Positions 34,477 through 45,002 of a stretch of DNA of 64,000 bases are shown here, one piece after another. Below the pieces are notes generated by a model. That model was not told the DNA's origin. It searched no databases and saw only the letters and a program-made list of their open reading frames with translations. Origin of the DNA: Leptospirales bacterium (GTDB lineage Bacteria; Spirochaetota; Leptospiria; Leptospirales; Leptospiraceae); NCBI GenBank assembly GCA_013297885.1, contig JAAFIR010000012.1, positions 1 to 64,000 on the forward strand. Reading direction: 5' to 3'. Each line of letters opens with the position of its first letter. Position 1 is the first letter of the stretch. The position numbers were made by a program, and so were the translations under genes.

Positions 34477-34497
34477 CTTGTAGGTTAGCACTCTTTT
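34477..34497 (-). promoter_or_regulatory. Shared upstream motif of the YHYH genes, site 1
   Basis: On the minus strand AAAAGAGTGCTAA, two variable bases, TACAAG. The same 21 bp stands 104-105 bp from the ATG in both YHYH genes while the rest of the upstream DNA has diverged. About 27 bp downstream is TATAAT with no good -35, so this may be an activator site of an AraC-dependent promoter. Confidence 0.5.
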
Positions 34498-34536
34498 ATT
34501 TAAAAATGTTCAAAATAATTCATCGAATGATTAAAA

Positions 34537-35637
34537 TCATTTTTTTCTATAACTACTTGGATTTTCTCCTGTAATTTGTTTAAATATTTTATTAAATGCA
34601 GATTTAGAATTAAAACCAGAATCTAATGCAATTCTTAAGATTGAATGATTTTTAAATTTATCTGACTTAAATTTATTAATTACTGAATTTACTCTATACT
34701 CATTTATAAATTGATAAAAATTTTTCCCAGAATTTTCATTTAATGCTTGGCTAACTATATTTACAGAAGTGTTTAATTTTTTTGAAATATCAGAGATTCT
34801 TAATTCTTCGTTAAGGAATAATTCTTCAGATTCAATTAAAATCTTTATTTCATCAAATAAATTTTTACTATGATCTGGGCTAATTCCTGATTTTAAATAC
34901 TTTTCGACTTGTAAAATTTCTTCTTTTTTTCTTATATCAAAATACTCTTCCATCTTTATAAAATAAATAATTAGAGCAATGAATAGAGTTATATAAAAAA
35001 GTTGAAAATAGGAAACTAAATAAACTAGATTGTTTAATTGATTTGAATTTTTAAATATAAAAATAGAAATTACCATTATAAAACTTGCTATGAAGAAGTA
35101 ATAAAGCAAGAATTCTATCCATTTTTGATTTTCAAAAATAGTAATATGAACTTTTTGAAATTCATTTTGTTTTACAAGTTTTATTGTCCATAGAGAATAA
35201 AAAAAATAGATAATTGAAAACAGTAAAAAAAATAAAGTAGAATAACCAGATACTTTAAAGCTAGTGGGATTTAAAAAAATTGTATGGTAAACAACATCTT
35301 CTTTATTTGGAAAATAACTGAGATTTATTAAATTTAAAATTATAAAAGGTGAAAAATGCAAGTAGTCAAAAAAAATTAATTTCAAATTGATTTTTAATTT
35401 TATGTATAAATATAAAACCGCAGGAACTAAAATATTATGGCTAGAAATTTTAAAATAAAGTGGGAAATCCGAAATTTCATTGATGAATCTTCTTCTGAAA
35501 ATAAAATTCATCATAATACAAATTAAACTAAATATTAATAATGAATTTAATCCCATCTTTTTTTTTGAAATCCTATCTATGATAAAATAACAAAATAAAC
35601 AAAATGAAATTAAACAACAAACTGTTTCATAAATCAT
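34537..35637 (-). CDS. AraC-family regulator with membrane-spanning N-terminal half
   Basis: The 366-residue protein has about seven hydrophobic segments over residues 1-230. A C-terminal AraC DNA-binding domain follows (about 265-366: LRISDISKKLNTSVNIVSQA for the first helix-turn-helix; ILRIALDSGFNSKSAFNKIF for the second; ITGENPSSYRKK at the end). Such membrane-anchored AraC regulators are common in Leptospira and Bacteroidetes. It would sense something in the envelope and act from the membrane. Its place between two YHYH genes and the FG-GAP gene, all on one strand, makes these its likely targets. Confidence 0.88.
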   Translation of the reverse strand: MIYETVCCLISFCLFCYFIIDRISKKKMGLNSLLIFSLICIMMNFIFRRRFINEISDFPLYFKISSHNILVPAVLYLYIKLKINLKLIFFDYLHFSPFIILNLINLSYFPNKEDVVYHTIFLNPTSFKVSGYSTLFFLLFSIIYFFYSLWTIKLVKQNEFQKVHITIFENQKWIEFLLYYFFIASFIMVISIFIFKNSNQLNNLVYLVSYFQLFYITLFIALIIYFIKMEEYFDIRKKEEILQVEKYLKSGISPDHSKNLFDEIKILIESEELFLNEELRISDISKKLNTSVNIVSQALNENSGKNFYQFINEYRVNSVINKFKSDKFKNHSILRIALDSGFNSKSAFNKIFKQITGENPSSYRKK

Positions 35638-35720
35638 TATTTTAAATCCTTAAAATCCATCATTCAAAGTAAACTATAAAAAATGTTTTGTCGTCTTAAC
35701 TTATAAGGATGAACTAAAAA

Positions 35721-37535
35721 TCATCGATTTACAAAACCACCAAAGCTACTTGAAGCTAAATTCCCTGTAATCCGAAGATTTGCACCAGTTGCATTTGTAG
35801 TTGAAATTACTCCTTTGTTTGAGTTGAAAATATAAGTTGCTCCTAAATTATCCCCTGCGGGATTTAATTGTCCAGCACCCACAATTAAATCTGAATATCC
35901 ATCACCATTAAAATCACCAAAACCAGAAGCTTGTCCAAACTGCCCTGTTCCACCAGTTATTATCAAACTTGCATTTGAAGTACTTGTTACTGAAATTCCA
36001 GTTGATCCTGCTGATAAAAATAAATATGCAAAACCAGTTCCCCCGCCATCATCACCAATTAAAATATCTTTAAAGCCATCTGAATTTACATCTCCATAAC
36101 TAATTGATCTTCCAAAAAAATTTGCATTCGGATCAGAAATTACAACATTCGCTTGTGAATATGATGTTGCAGAAATGCTATTTAAAGATGAATAAAAAAT
36201 ATAAGCCTGCTTAGGGCTTCCATTGTCTGTAACTATTAAATCAGAATATCCATCTCCGTTTATATCAGCTCCAATAGAAGTTCTTCCAAAACTTATACTA
36301 CTTGCACCTGTAATTGCAGAACTTGCTGAATCAGCTGAATTAATTTGAATCCCATTTATTCCAGATGATAAAAACAAATATATTTTTCCGTTATTAGATG
36401 AAAAATTTTCTGCTGAAACAATTAGATCAGAATACCCGTCAGCATTCAAATCAGCTACTGAAATATCACTTCCAAATTTTCCTGATGAAGAATTTTGCCC
36501 TGTGATTATTCTTGTAGCGTTTGTTGCACTTGTAGAAGAAATTCCTGTTGAACTGGAACGAAAAATATAAACTGAACCTTGATTGCTACTCCCTTCATCT
36601 GCCCCAATAACTAAATCTGTAAATCCATCTAAATTTATATCCCCAACTGCTAAGTGCCGCCCAAATTTATCGCCACTAGCTTGACCAGAAATACTTATAC
36701 TTGCTGAAGAATATGTTCCAGACGTAATTCCGTTTGTTCCGCTAGAATAAAAAATAAATACGACTCCTTGATCTACTCCAATACCTGCGTTTCGACTTGG
36801 TGCACCAGCAATTATATCTGAATAGCCATCATTATTTATATCTCCAAGTAAAACTCCTTCACCAAAGTTCTCAGAATTTGTTGTGCCTGTAATTTTTGTA
36901 TTGGCAGAATCAGCTGTTGTGGAGGTAATTCCTGTTACCCCATTTGACAAAAATAAATAAATTTCTCCTTCACTTGTATTTCTTTCTGAAGCTGAAATTA
37001 ATAAATCAGAATATCCGTCACCGTTTACGTCTTTATTGGGACCTTTGAAAAAATTTAAATTTGTTATATCAGAGTAAACTCCGTTATTGCTTGCTCTAAC
37101 ATTTAGTTGGTGTTTACCATGATATTTCAATTTTACGGAAGAATTTTTCAAAGCAAATTTCCAAGAAGCTGTTCCTTCAGCTTTTATATATGTTTCATTA
37201 TCAACACTAACTTCTATTTGAGTCAAAGTTCCAGTTGCAGTTCCAATAATAAATCCTGTTTCTAGAATAGAGTTATTTATTAGATTGGAAACAATTGGTT
37301 TTTCTGGTTTGGTGAAAGTAGATGAAGCAGAAGTAGTAGATATTGGTAATGATGGTGAAGATTCGGTAGTATTAGAAAATAATTTTAAGGAACAAAATCC
37401 ATCAGGATTTTTTGTAATTAAATTCAATGCTAATAAACTTTTAAATGTATCCGATTTAAAATTACATGGTGAAGGAATTTCTAATTTATTACAATTTTGT
37501 AGAGATAGGATAAGAAGTAAAAAACATAGTCTCAT
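35721..37535 (-). CDS. FG-GAP (integrin-alpha-like) repeat lipoprotein
   Basis: The 604-residue protein starts with a lipoprotein signal (LLILSLQNC). After a short linker and an Ig-like segment (about 75-160), six to seven FG-GAP repeats follow, each with a calcium-binding loop (VNGDGYSDLLIS, INNDGYSDIIAGA, INLDGFTDLVIGA, LNADGYSDLIVSA, INGDGYSDLIVTD, VNSDGFKDILIGD, FNGDGYSDLIVGA). The layout fits one beta-propeller. These proteins are abundant Leptospira-type surface lipoproteins. It lies between the AraC regulator and the second YHYH gene. Ligand unknown. Confidence 0.88.
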   Translation of the reverse strand: MRLCFLLLILSLQNCNKLEIPSPCNFKSDTFKSLLALNLITKNPDGFCSLKLFSNTTESSPSLPISTTSASSTFTKPEKPIVSNLINNSILETGFIIGTATGTLTQIEVSVDNETYIKAEGTASWKFALKNSSVKLKYHGKHQLNVRASNNGVYSDITNLNFFKGPNKDVNGDGYSDLLISASERNTSEGEIYLFLSNGVTGITSTTADSANTKITGTTNSENFGEGVLLGDINNDGYSDIIAGAPSRNAGIGVDQGVVFIFYSSGTNGITSGTYSSASISISGQASGDKFGRHLAVGDINLDGFTDLVIGADEGSSNQGSVYIFRSSSTGISSTSATNATRIITGQNSSSGKFGSDISVADLNADGYSDLIVSAENFSSNNGKIYLFLSSGINGIQINSADSASSAITGASSISFGRTSIGADINGDGYSDLIVTDNGSPKQAYIFYSSLNSISATSYSQANVVISDPNANFFGRSISYGDVNSDGFKDILIGDDGGGTGFAYLFLSAGSTGISVTSTSNASLIITGGTGQFGQASGFGDFNGDGYSDLIVGAGQLNPAGDNLGATYIFNSNKGVISTTNATGANLRITGNLASSSFGGFVNR

Positions 37536-37638
37536 AGAATAAGAGATCTTACTTTATTTTACTTTGAAAATCGACCAAGCTTATAAGAATAGACCATCTT
37601 TTTCGTTTAATTATTATTATGCGATATTGTTATTTTTT

Positions 37639-37758
37639 GGCGAATTTTTTCAAAGTAAGGATTAATTAATTAAGTCCTTACTTTGAAAAAACCGAGCTTT
37701 CAACTACTATCAAAAAATTGCATTCGCAATTTTTTGATATCGTCTCAATCTCTTTCGC
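37639..37758 (+). repeat. GGGCGA double-hairpin element, copy I
   Basis: GGCGAATTTTTT, hairpin 1 (CAAAGTAAGGA.TTAATT with AATTAAGTCCTTACTTTG), linker CCGAGCTTTCAACTACTA, hairpin 2 (TCAAAAAATTGC/GCAATTTTTTGA), and CGTCTCAATCTCTTTCGC. It is nearly the same as copy H and in the same place, 3' of a YHYH gene. Confidence 0.9.
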
Positions 37759-37803
37759 TTTAGAATTGAAAGAATTTATTCAAATGAGAAATTTGTCTCA
37801 TAA

Positions 37804-38766
37804 CTAATTATTGGTAATAGTTCCACTTGTTCCTCTAAAAAAAGAACCAATTAAAGTGTAAATTGTTGCTGTTGCATTAAGAGCATAACGATAATTGTAA
37901 GTTCCATTTGGAAACTCGGTTGTAACACTTGTTGTTCCTTGAAAAGAATCTAATGTTGGTAAATTTCCATTTGCATCTCTTTGACTATAAACTGGAAATC
38001 CATCTAGTGCAATTCCAATTAGTTTATTTCTATTATTACAAGCAACTGTGTTATTTGTGCTAGTGGTATTATCACAAACTTTTGGAACACCAGCATGATG
38101 ATGATAGTTTCCTTGTTGTTGAGGGTGACCCATATAATTATCAAAAGTGCTTACTTCTGAAGCGAGAACATCTCCTGGAGCAGCAGCATTATTAAATATT
38201 GCTAAACCATTTGTTGTTATTCCAGCTGCACCCATTGGTGTGGAAACTGTCCCTGAACCTGCAGTTGGGCTTGCTGGAATTGTAAAAGTCATATTTTGAC
38301 TAACAATTACATTTGTTCCAGCTCTGGTATTTCCAGCAGGTAATGCTTCATAAAGTGGTGAGGTTGTAGAAGCTGTCATTCCATTATAAGTTGTGTAATA
38401 ATAACTTTTATGATTTGGTAAATTTTTAGTTTTAAAAATATAGTTAGTTCCACTTTGGTAAGCTACTACACATTTAAAATTATCTTTAATCCAACTTGGC
38501 ATCGCAGAATCAATACAAGTTGTTACACCATTTACACAGTCATCTGAACCTAATGTTGCACTTGAATTTGTAATTGTCGAACCGGTTGAAGTGCTAGCGT
38601 TGCAGCTCGAACTAGTACCTGGGCTCGAAGAAGTTCTACTATTATTCAAAATTGCTAAAGTAGCGATTTGAAGTGTGTTATCTTTTTCTTCTTTTTCTAA
38701 ACCTAGTTGTTTACAAGCAACTATACCGAAATAAAGAACTAAGGATGTGAGCAAAATTTTTTTCAT
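37804..38766 (-). CDS. YHYH-domain lipoprotein, copy 2
   Basis: The 320-residue protein is a close paralogue of 33418-34371: lipobox IVACKQLGLEKEE, then DSAMPSWIKDNFKCVVAY, FDNYMGHPQQQGNYHHHAG, IGIALDGFPVYSQRDANG. The key motif reads YHHH where copy 1 has YHYH. The linker is shorter and the domain carries a local insert (SYYYTTYNGM). Such differences suggest that both copies are functional and have begun to diverge. The upstream motif at 38871-38891 matches that of copy 1. Confidence 0.85.
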   Translation of the reverse strand: MKKILLTSLVLYFGIVACKQLGLEKEEKDNTLQIATLAILNNSRTSSSPGTSSSCNASTSTGSTITNSSATLGSDDCVNGVTTCIDSAMPSWIKDNFKCVVAYQSGTNYIFKTKNLPNHKSYYYTTYNGMTASTTSPLYEALPAGNTRAGTNVIVSQNMTFTIPASPTAGSGTVSTPMGAAGITTNGLAIFNNAAAPGDVLASEVSTFDNYMGHPQQQGNYHHHAGVPKVCDNTTSTNNTVACNNRNKLIGIALDGFPVYSQRDANGNLPTLDSFQGTTSVTTEFPNGTYNYRYALNATATIYTLIGSFFRGTSGTITNN

Positions 38767-38870
38767 AATGTCCCCTAAACTAAGAATTTTCTAAATTTAA
38801 AATTTATTATTAGCATTAAATTACAATTACATTTATTACTATTTTTTATCACATAATTAAATTTTCCAGT

Positions 38871-38891
38871 CTTGTAATTTAGCACTCTTTT
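38871..38891 (-). promoter_or_regulatory. Shared upstream motif of the YHYH genes, site 2
   Basis: On the minus strand AAAAGAGTGCTAA, two variable bases, TACAAG, 104 bp before the ATG at 38766. It matches site 1 except for the two middle positions. Confidence 0.5.
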
Positions 38892-38992
38892 TTTATTTTT
38901 AATTACTCTTTTTTGAAACCCATTAATCTAGTAATTAAATAACCCAAGTAAATTTCTTGATCAATAAGAATAATTCTAAATAAAGGAATTAT

Positions 38993-40288
38993 ATGCAACT
39001 AAGCTTAAAAAAAAAAATTACATTTAGTTTGATTGGAAATTTAATTTTAATTGTTTTATTATTTCTACTATTTTCTTCTTTTCAGTATTACACTGCTGAA
39101 AATGTAATTGAAAAAAATATAATTAAAAAATTTTTCTTAGAAGTATTTTTAATTAGTTCAATTTGTGGTATTTTTTCAGTAATTTTTGTTTATTATATTT
39201 TAAATAAATCATTTAAAAGTTTAGATAATGTTTTATACATTTTAGAATGTATGTCAAAAAATGATTACCAAATTGATATTCCAGATGAAAAAGAAATTAA
39301 AAAAGATGAGTTTGGTAGAATCACTTCAGCAGTAAATAAAGTTGTAATGTCTGTTGGAGGAGTATTAACTTCAATAAAATTTACAGGTGATCAAGTCGGT
39401 GAAATAGGAAGAGAACTAGACCAAGAAGCGAATATAGTGCTTGATAAAGTTCAATCCCACAATCTTTCACTAGAATCAATATCTTTAGGAATTTTAGATA
39501 TGAGTAATTCCATTTCTACTATTAATAAATTATTTTCTGATACAAATAAAAATTTTGGAAACATAGATAATAATTTGGATGAACTCACAACAACAGGTTT
39601 TCAAATTAGCACAGGAATGGTAAATTTATCCGAACTTGCAAAAAAATCATTTTCAGAATGTAAAATCGGAGAAGAGTCAATTGAAAATGCAAAAAATGCA
39701 ATGGATTTAATTAAATTAAAAACTGATGAGATCACAAAATTTACAACAATCATTTCAGAAATTTCAGATCAAACAAATTTACTTTCTTTAAATGCATCTA
39801 TCGAAGCTGCAAGAGCAGGTGAACATGGAAGAGGATTTGCTGTTGTAGCAATGGAAGTAACTAAACTAGCAGAAAAAACTTTGATCTCAGTTAATGAAGT
39901 AAAAATTTTAATACGTGATACAATCAAAGCTGTAAGCCAAGGGAATTCGTCTGTAGAAGCTTCTTTTTCAAGTTTAAAAAAACTTTTTGAAAATATGGAA
40001 AAAATTTTAAATTCAACTGAAAAAATAAATTCTAAAATTGTAAACCAAAGCACAAATACAGCAATCATTTCCGAAAATTCAAAAAATATTCATGAGTCTT
40101 TAGATTCATTGTTAAAAAATATTTCTCATGAAAAAGATGTCATAATTAAAATTGAAAATTCAATCCAAGAAATAAATATTTCATCTGGAATTTTAGCGGA
40201 AAATTCTGAAAAGTTAAAAGAGAAGTCTTTATTGTTAAACGAATCTTCACATGGAATTATTTCTATTGTAAGTGATTTTAAATTATAA
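38993..40288 (+). CDS. Methyl-accepting chemotaxis protein with minimal sensor region
   Basis: The 431-residue receptor has two membrane helices (about 12-30 and 46-70) with just 15 residues between them, so there is no real periplasmic ligand domain. A HAMP-like segment follows, then the signalling coiled coil with the conserved hairpin tip ([20 protein letters not shown], then [20 protein letters not shown]). It should pair with CheA/CheW and feed the flagellar motor. Signals must be sensed inside the membrane or cytoplasm, or via a partner. It overlaps the convergent outer-membrane gene by 6 bp. Confidence 0.92.
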   Translation: MQLSLKKKITFSLIGNLILIVLLFLLFSSFQYYTAENVIEKNIIKKFFLEVFLISSICGIFSVIFVYYILNKSFKSLDNVLYILECMSKNDYQIDIPDEKEIKKDEFGRITSAVNKVVMSVGGVLTSIKFTGDQVGEIGRELDQEANIVLDKVQSHNLSLESISLGILDMSNSISTINKLFSDTNKNFGNIDNNLDELTTTGFQISTGMVNLSELAKKSFSECKIGEESIENAKNAMDLIKLKTDEITKFTTIISEISDQTNLLSLNASIEAARAGEHGRGFAVVAMEVTKLAEKTLISVNEVKILIRDTIKAVSQGNSSVEASFSSLKKLFENMEKILNSTEKINSKIVNQSTNTAIISENSKNIHESLDSLLKNISHEKDVIIKIENSIQEINISSGILAENSEKLKEKSLLLNESSHGIISIVSDFKL

Positions 40289-41185
40289 ATATAATCCAAG
40301 ACCAAAAGAAATTACATTTTCTCTAATTGGAGAATATTTTCTTTCAGTATCAAATAAAATTAAATAATTTAGCTCAGTTTCTAAATAAAGATAAAAATCT
40401 TCATTTAGAAAAAATTTTGCTCCTAACTTTGGAGAAAATTTGAATGCCTTACATTCGACTAAACATCCTCCAATTCCTCCACCTAAAGCTATATAAAAAT
40501 CAAATTTATCATTTGGAATAAAATGTTTTGAAGCAAAAAAATCAAAAGTAGTAATATTTGTAAAAATAGGGATTTTGCTATAGTTATAACTAAGTAATGT
40601 AAATTGGTTTATTAATGGTGAATTATTTGGAAAAAAAAATAAGGGTAGAAATGATAGACGGTCTCTTGATGAATCAGTTTGAATAGAATAAAATCCAGAT
40701 GATAAACCAAAACTATAACCTGTTTCTTCAGATTTAGTTTTATTATGAACATAAAAGCGATTATAAACTGAGTCGGATTTTGCAGTATAAATTTCTTTTT
40801 TTAATTCTTCATTTAAGATTAAAAAGCTAGCAAAACTTACAGGGTTTACGTTACCAGCTAAATTGTTAGCAGTATTTGGTGAGATTAAAGAAACAGCATA
40901 AACAGAGTTAAAAACAAATTCTGAAGGTGCATAAGTTGGATCTCTTTGACTTAATTGCAAACCTAAATCTGCAATTCCAAATCCAAAACTTGCAGTGATA
41001 GAAATTTTTTTTTCTTCTTTATCCTCTTTTTTTTTTGAGTCAGGTATTTGTTTTTTCTGATCTTTTAAATCTGAAGTATTTACTTCTTCTGGAGTATTTG
41101 TTTGATTTTCCTTTTGTTGTTCAATATTCTTTTCTTGAGCAAAAAGGGATAATGATAAAATAAAAAAAATGAATTTTAAATACAT
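40283..41185 (-). CDS. Putative outer-membrane barrel protein with charged N-terminal linker
   Basis: The 300-residue protein has a signal peptide (FILSLSLFA before QEK). A Lys/Glu/Gln-rich linker (about 20-60) precedes alternating strands ([69 protein letters not shown]) and a closing [10 protein letters not shown]. This suggests an outer-membrane beta-barrel of 8-12 strands. A CxxxC pair ([10 protein letters not shown]) lies near residue 245. Its first bases overlap the end of the SNF2 gene by 10 bp, so the two are cotranscribed. Function unknown. Confidence 0.75.
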   Translation of the reverse strand: MYLKFIFFILSLSLFAQEKNIEQQKENQTNTPEEVNTSDLKDQKKQIPDSKKKEDKEEKKISITASFGFGIADLGLQLSQRDPTYAPSEFVFNSVYAVSLISPNTANNLAGNVNPVSFASFLILNEELKKEIYTAKSDSVYNRFYVHNKTKSEETGYSFGLSSGFYSIQTDSSRDRLSFLPLFFFPNNSPLINQFTLLSYNYSKIPIFTNITTFDFFASKHFIPNDKFDFYIALGGGIGGCLVECKAFKFSPKLGAKFFLNEDFYLYLETELNYLILFDTERKYSPIRENVISFGLGLYL

Positions 41186-44001
41186 AAATATACTTGAAAA
41201 ATTTCTGTCTTAGTTTGTATATCATAACCATTTCTAATTTTACGAATTTCTCTTTCGTTTTCTTCTTTGAGTTTTGTTATTTCATTTTTAGTTCTATTTA
41301 TCGCAGATTTTTTTTCTGGTTTGGGATCCCACTTTAGATTAGCTTCTTGTCTTTCTAATTTTTCGTTGAATAATCTTAAATTTTTCTTAAATGAAACTTC
41401 AATTTTATACTCTTCTTTTTTAAAAATACTTAGTGTATTTTTTAAAAGTTCAGATTTTCTAGTTTCATTTAAATCAAATAATAAATTGTATGATATAACA
41501 AACCCTTCTTCAATTTTTCTCAAATCTTCTTCATCTTCAATATGAATACAATTCTCTAAAACTGATTCAGGAATCATTTTTACTTCAACTGCAGTTTTTG
41601 TTTTAGAATCATATTCAATATAAAAAATTTCTGTTCTTTTTAACGAAAATTGAAATTCTGTTAAAAATAAAAAATAAGATTTTTTTTCTTTGGATTGAAA
41701 ATAAGTTTTACCAAAACCTTTTTTTGAGTCTAAAAAAAACTGAATTGATTTTTCCACAATAGGATGACCAAATGCTAAAAACTCTAAACTGTCATTAGAT
41801 AAAGCTTCTTCAGAATAAAAAGTTGCTTTTTTAACTTCGTCATTTTGATCTAAAAATAAAATTTTATCATTTCCAAAATCTTTTTTAATTATAAAACCTG
41901 ATTCTTTTGGATAAAACTTAGAGAAAAGATTCACAAATTCTTCCAAATGAGTGTTCGTATATTGTCTTTCTTCTAAAGTATGGTCATAATAATCTTGTAA
42001 ATTAAAATCAATTAGTTTTGGTGTCATTAAAGAATTTAATTTTGTAAATCCAATTTCAGCAATTTTGATTCTGTTATCAAATTCAGTATCTATTTCTTCT
42101 TTAGTTTTTGAACCTGTTATAAATTTCATAAAGGAAGAATTAAAATCTAATTCATCTTCAATTGTTCCAAGTAAAGCATCTGAAGCACCAATTGAATCTT
42201 CAAATAATTTTATTTTGTGAGTTAATACTTCCAAAATTCTTTCTGCAACTGTATCTTTAGAAGCAAAATTAAAAATGAATACATCTTTTTTTTGACCAAA
42301 ACGATGAATTCTACCAATTCGTTGTTCAATTTTTAATGGGCTCCATGGCAAATCATAATTAATTAAAACATTTCCAAATTGTAAATTTCTACCTTCACCA
42401 CCAGCTTCGGTACATATTAGAATTTCAGAATGATTTTTAAATTCTAAAATAGCTTCTTCTTTTTGATCAGCAGTTAATGAACCATGAAATAAAACTACTT
42501 TAAAATCAGATAATTTTTCATTTAAATAATCTTGTGTACTTCTAAATTGAGTAAAAATAATAAATTTTGAAGTTCCTTCTTTTTTTAACTTAGTAATTGT
42601 TTCGATTAATTTTTCGGACTTTTTATCTTCTTTGATTTTTTTACCAAGATGTATTAATCTATTTATAGAAAGTAATTCTCGTTTTACATTCATTAGCTCT
42701 TCATAAGAAGCTTCTTCTAATTCAGAGATAAAATCTTCTACTTCTTCTGTTTCATCTAAATCCCATTCACTAAGAATTGGATCTTTTTTTTGAAAGCTAT
42801 GAAGTTTTGATTCAACTAAAAATTTTCTTTTATTTAATGCTGAAAGTAATGCATAATGAGATGAATCCAAAAGTTTTTGAAATACAATCATCACAAAACC
42901 AACAGCTCTATTTTTTTGGTTCATTGCCATGTTATATTCTCTTTTTACATATTCAGTTGTTTCATCATAAAACATTCTTTCGTCTTCAGATAAATCAATT
43001 TTAACAGTTTTAGCAAATCGTTTAGTAAATCCACCTACTTCCACTTTTCTTCTTCTTAATAATACTTTGGAAATTTTTTCTTTAAGATCTGATTTAGAAC
43101 CAACAACATAATCATTTACAAATGAATGATAAGACCCTAATAAATTTGGATCAACTAGGTGAATTAAAAAAAATAATTCTTCTAATTTTCCTCTAAATGG
43201 AGTAGCTGTTAGAAGAAGAAGACAATCTGTTTTTTTTGAAATTTTTTCTGCAAAAATATAACCTCTTGTGATTTTTGAATAATCTCTTCTCAAACGATGG
43301 GCTTCATCAAAAATAACAATATCCCATTTCTTTTTTAAAATCTCTTCAGAATATTTTGGATTTTTAATAAAATCAATTGAAGTGATTATTTGGTTAAAAT
43401 TTTGCCAGTTGGTTTCATTTTCAGCTAAAAAGTTTTTTCTTTTCATGATATGAAATACTTCATTAAATTTATTTTTTAATTCTTGTTGCCATTGAACTAA
43501 AAGAGGAGATGGTGCAATGATTAGAACTTTCTTATAGCCATTTCTAAAAATTAACTCTTTCATGATTAATGAAGCTTCAATAGTTTTACCAAGTCCAACT
43601 TCATCAGCTAAAATAAATCTTGGCTTTAAAGAGTTTACAACTATATGAGTCGATTCAATTTGATGAGGAAGAAGTCTTGTTCTGGAATTTGATAAAGATG
43701 ATAATTTATCAAATGCATGGGTTAGTTTTAGCTCAATTGCTTTTAATGCTAAAATCATTTCAAAAGGTTTTAAAACTTTTGAATATAATAAATCTTTTTT
43801 TATATGAATGTATTCAATCTCTGATGAGTTTAATGCAACTTCAAAAATTTGTTTTGTAGTTTCAAACCAAAGAGTAATATTTTTTTCAGAAAGGCTTTTT
43901 ATAATTCCAATTCCAAGTTCAGGTTTAGATTTTAAAAATAAAAATTCACCGTTGAATTCTTCTTTTTTATTTGATTCAAAATCTAAAGTGAATTGTGTCA
44001 T
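41176..44001 (-). CDS. SNF2/RapA-like helicase-family ATPase
   Basis: At 941 residues this is an SF2 Snf2-type ATPase. Motifs: [16 protein letters not shown] (Walker A), [25 protein letters not shown] (DEAH box), [11 protein letters not shown], and in the second lobe [24 protein letters not shown] and [11 protein letters not shown]. The layout is like RapA and related SNF2 proteins that remodel RNA polymerase or protein-DNA complexes. The last 270 residues are specific and end in a coiled coil. I chose the start at 44001, where ATG overlaps the queE stop (ATGA); an ATG at 44022 would overlap more. Confidence 0.88.
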   Translation of the reverse strand: MTQFTLDFESNKKEEFNGEFLFLKSKPELGIGIIKSLSEKNITLWFETTKQIFEVALNSSEIEYIHIKKDLLYSKVLKPFEMILALKAIELKLTHAFDKLSSLSNSRTRLLPHQIESTHIVVNSLKPRFILADEVGLGKTIEASLIMKELIFRNGYKKVLIIAPSPLLVQWQQELKNKFNEVFHIMKRKNFLAENETNWQNFNQIITSIDFIKNPKYSEEILKKKWDIVIFDEAHRLRRDYSKITRGYIFAEKISKKTDCLLLLTATPFRGKLEELFFLIHLVDPNLLGSYHSFVNDYVVGSKSDLKEKISKVLLRRRKVEVGGFTKRFAKTVKIDLSEDERMFYDETTEYVKREYNMAMNQKNRAVGFVMIVFQKLLDSSHYALLSALNKRKFLVESKLHSFQKKDPILSEWDLDETEEVEDFISELEEASYEELMNVKRELLSINRLIHLGKKIKEDKKSEKLIETITKLKKEGTSKFIIFTQFRSTQDYLNEKLSDFKVVLFHGSLTADQKEEAILEFKNHSEILICTEAGGEGRNLQFGNVLINYDLPWSPLKIEQRIGRIHRFGQKKDVFIFNFASKDTVAERILEVLTHKIKLFEDSIGASDALLGTIEDELDFNSSFMKFITGSKTKEEIDTEFDNRIKIAEIGFTKLNSLMTPKLIDFNLQDYYDHTLEERQYTNTHLEEFVNLFSKFYPKESGFIIKKDFGNDKILFLDQNDEVKKATFYSEEALSNDSLEFLAFGHPIVEKSIQFFLDSKKGFGKTYFQSKEKKSYFLFLTEFQFSLKRTEIFYIEYDSKTKTAVEVKMIPESVLENCIHIEDEEDLRKIEEGFVISYNLLFDLNETRKSELLKNTLSIFKKEEYKIEVSFKKNLRLFNEKLERQEANLKWDPKPEKKSAINRTKNEITKLKEENEREIRKIRNGYDIQTKTEIFQVYLCI

Positions 44002-44699
44002 ACTCCTTTTTTTTCTCCCCAAAGTTGTTTATGAAGTTGTAAAGACAATTTTGCACCTTCAATATTTTTTTCTTTAATCCAGTTTGCTAAAACTTCTGGA
44101 GGTAATTCTTTATACACTGGAGAAAAAATTAAATTTTGGTTTAATGAAAATTCTTCTATCACTTCTGATGCTCTGAGAAAATCTACTTCATCTCTCACAA
44201 CAAATTTTACTTCATCAAGAGGATTTTTTCTTTTAGAAATAAAATGAAAATTTTCTTTATACATAAACTTTTCCATCCCGGAACCTGGAAGTTTATAATC
44301 GAGTGAAAAAACCATATTGTCTAGGTTCAAAATACTTTCCTTTCCATTGGTTTCAATTCTTGTATAAGCATAATTTAAATTATGTCTCTTTTGAAAAATC
44401 ATTTTTGAGAGTTCATAACAAAAAACTCTTTTTTGATTTTCTAAAGGCTCACCACCAGTCAGCAAAATTTGAGTCGGAGAATTGGAAATTTTTTCTATTT
44501 TTTCAAAAACTTCTTCTAAAGAAAATTCATCACCGCTAGAATTTGAAAGTGCATAGCCAGTATCACACCAAAGTTTTTTGGAATCGGTTTGTCCACATCG
44601 AAGTGAACAACCAGCAAAACGAATAAAAATTGTAGGGACTCCTTGTGAAATTCCTTCACCAGATAAGGAATAAAAAATTTCATTGATTCTAGCTTTCAT
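43998..44699 (-). CDS. queE: 7-carboxy-7-deazaguanine synthase (QueE-like radical SAM)
   Basis: The 233-residue protein makes the 7-deazaguanine ring on the path to queuosine. Family marks: [44 protein letters not shown] and IETNG, then [12 protein letters not shown]. The cluster cysteines are spaced C-x3-C-x9-C, wider than the CxxxCxxC of most radical SAM enzymes; QueE is known to vary here, so activity is plausible. No other queuosine gene is in the window. It is the first gene of an operon with the SNF2 ATPase and the outer-membrane gene, an unusual association. Confidence 0.85.
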   Translation of the reverse strand: MKARINEIFYSLSGEGISQGVPTIFIRFAGCSLRCGQTDSKKLWCDTGYALSNSSGDEFSLEEVFEKIEKISNSPTQILLTGGEPLENQKRVFCYELSKMIFQKRHNLNYAYTRIETNGKESILNLDNMVFSLDYKLPGSGMEKFMYKENFHFISKRKNPLDEVKFVVRDEVDFLRASEVIEEFSLNQNLIFSPVYKELPPEVLANWIKEKNIEGAKLSLQLHKQLWGEKKGV

Positions 44700-44775
44700 A
44701 AAAACAAAATTTCAAAAAAATCAAATTTTGATAGAATAATTTTTACTTCATCAAAAAGGTTTTTATAATTATTTT

Positions 44776-44896
44776 GGGGAATTTTTTTAATAGGACTTAA
44801 TGAATTAAGTCCTATTAAAAAAACCGTGCTTTTCGCTACTTCCTTCAACCACACCCTTAAGGGTGTGGTTGAAGGAAACGCTTCAATCTCTTTCCC
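44776..44896 (+). repeat. GGGCGA double-hairpin element, copy J
   Basis: GGGGAATTTTTTT, hairpin 1 (AATAGGACTTAAT/ATTAAGTCCTATT), linker CCGTGCTTTTCGCTAC, hairpin 2 (TTCCTTCAACCACACCC paired with GGGTGTGGTTGAAGGAA, 17 bp perfect), CGCTTCAATCTCTTTCCC. It lies with copy K in the 595-bp gap 44700-45294 between divergent genes; I see no gene in the rest of that gap. Confidence 0.88.
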
Positions 44897-45002
44897 TTAG
44901 ATTCAGGCTACGCTATTTTTTTGATAAAAAATTTTATTTCAAATTACCTTATTTGGTGTTTTTAAAATGAACTTGGATAAGTTCTACAAATTTGGGTGAA
45001 GC

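Noticed and set aside
34485-34493. TTAGCACTC as a CIRCE (HrcA) operator half
   Set aside because: Only one half-site is present; the matching GAGTGCTAA at the proper distance is missing in both copies.
33249-37758. The GGGCGA elements as attC sites or a CRISPR-like array
   Set aside because: They are dispersed, occur in both orientations, lack the attC core sites and have no regular spacers.
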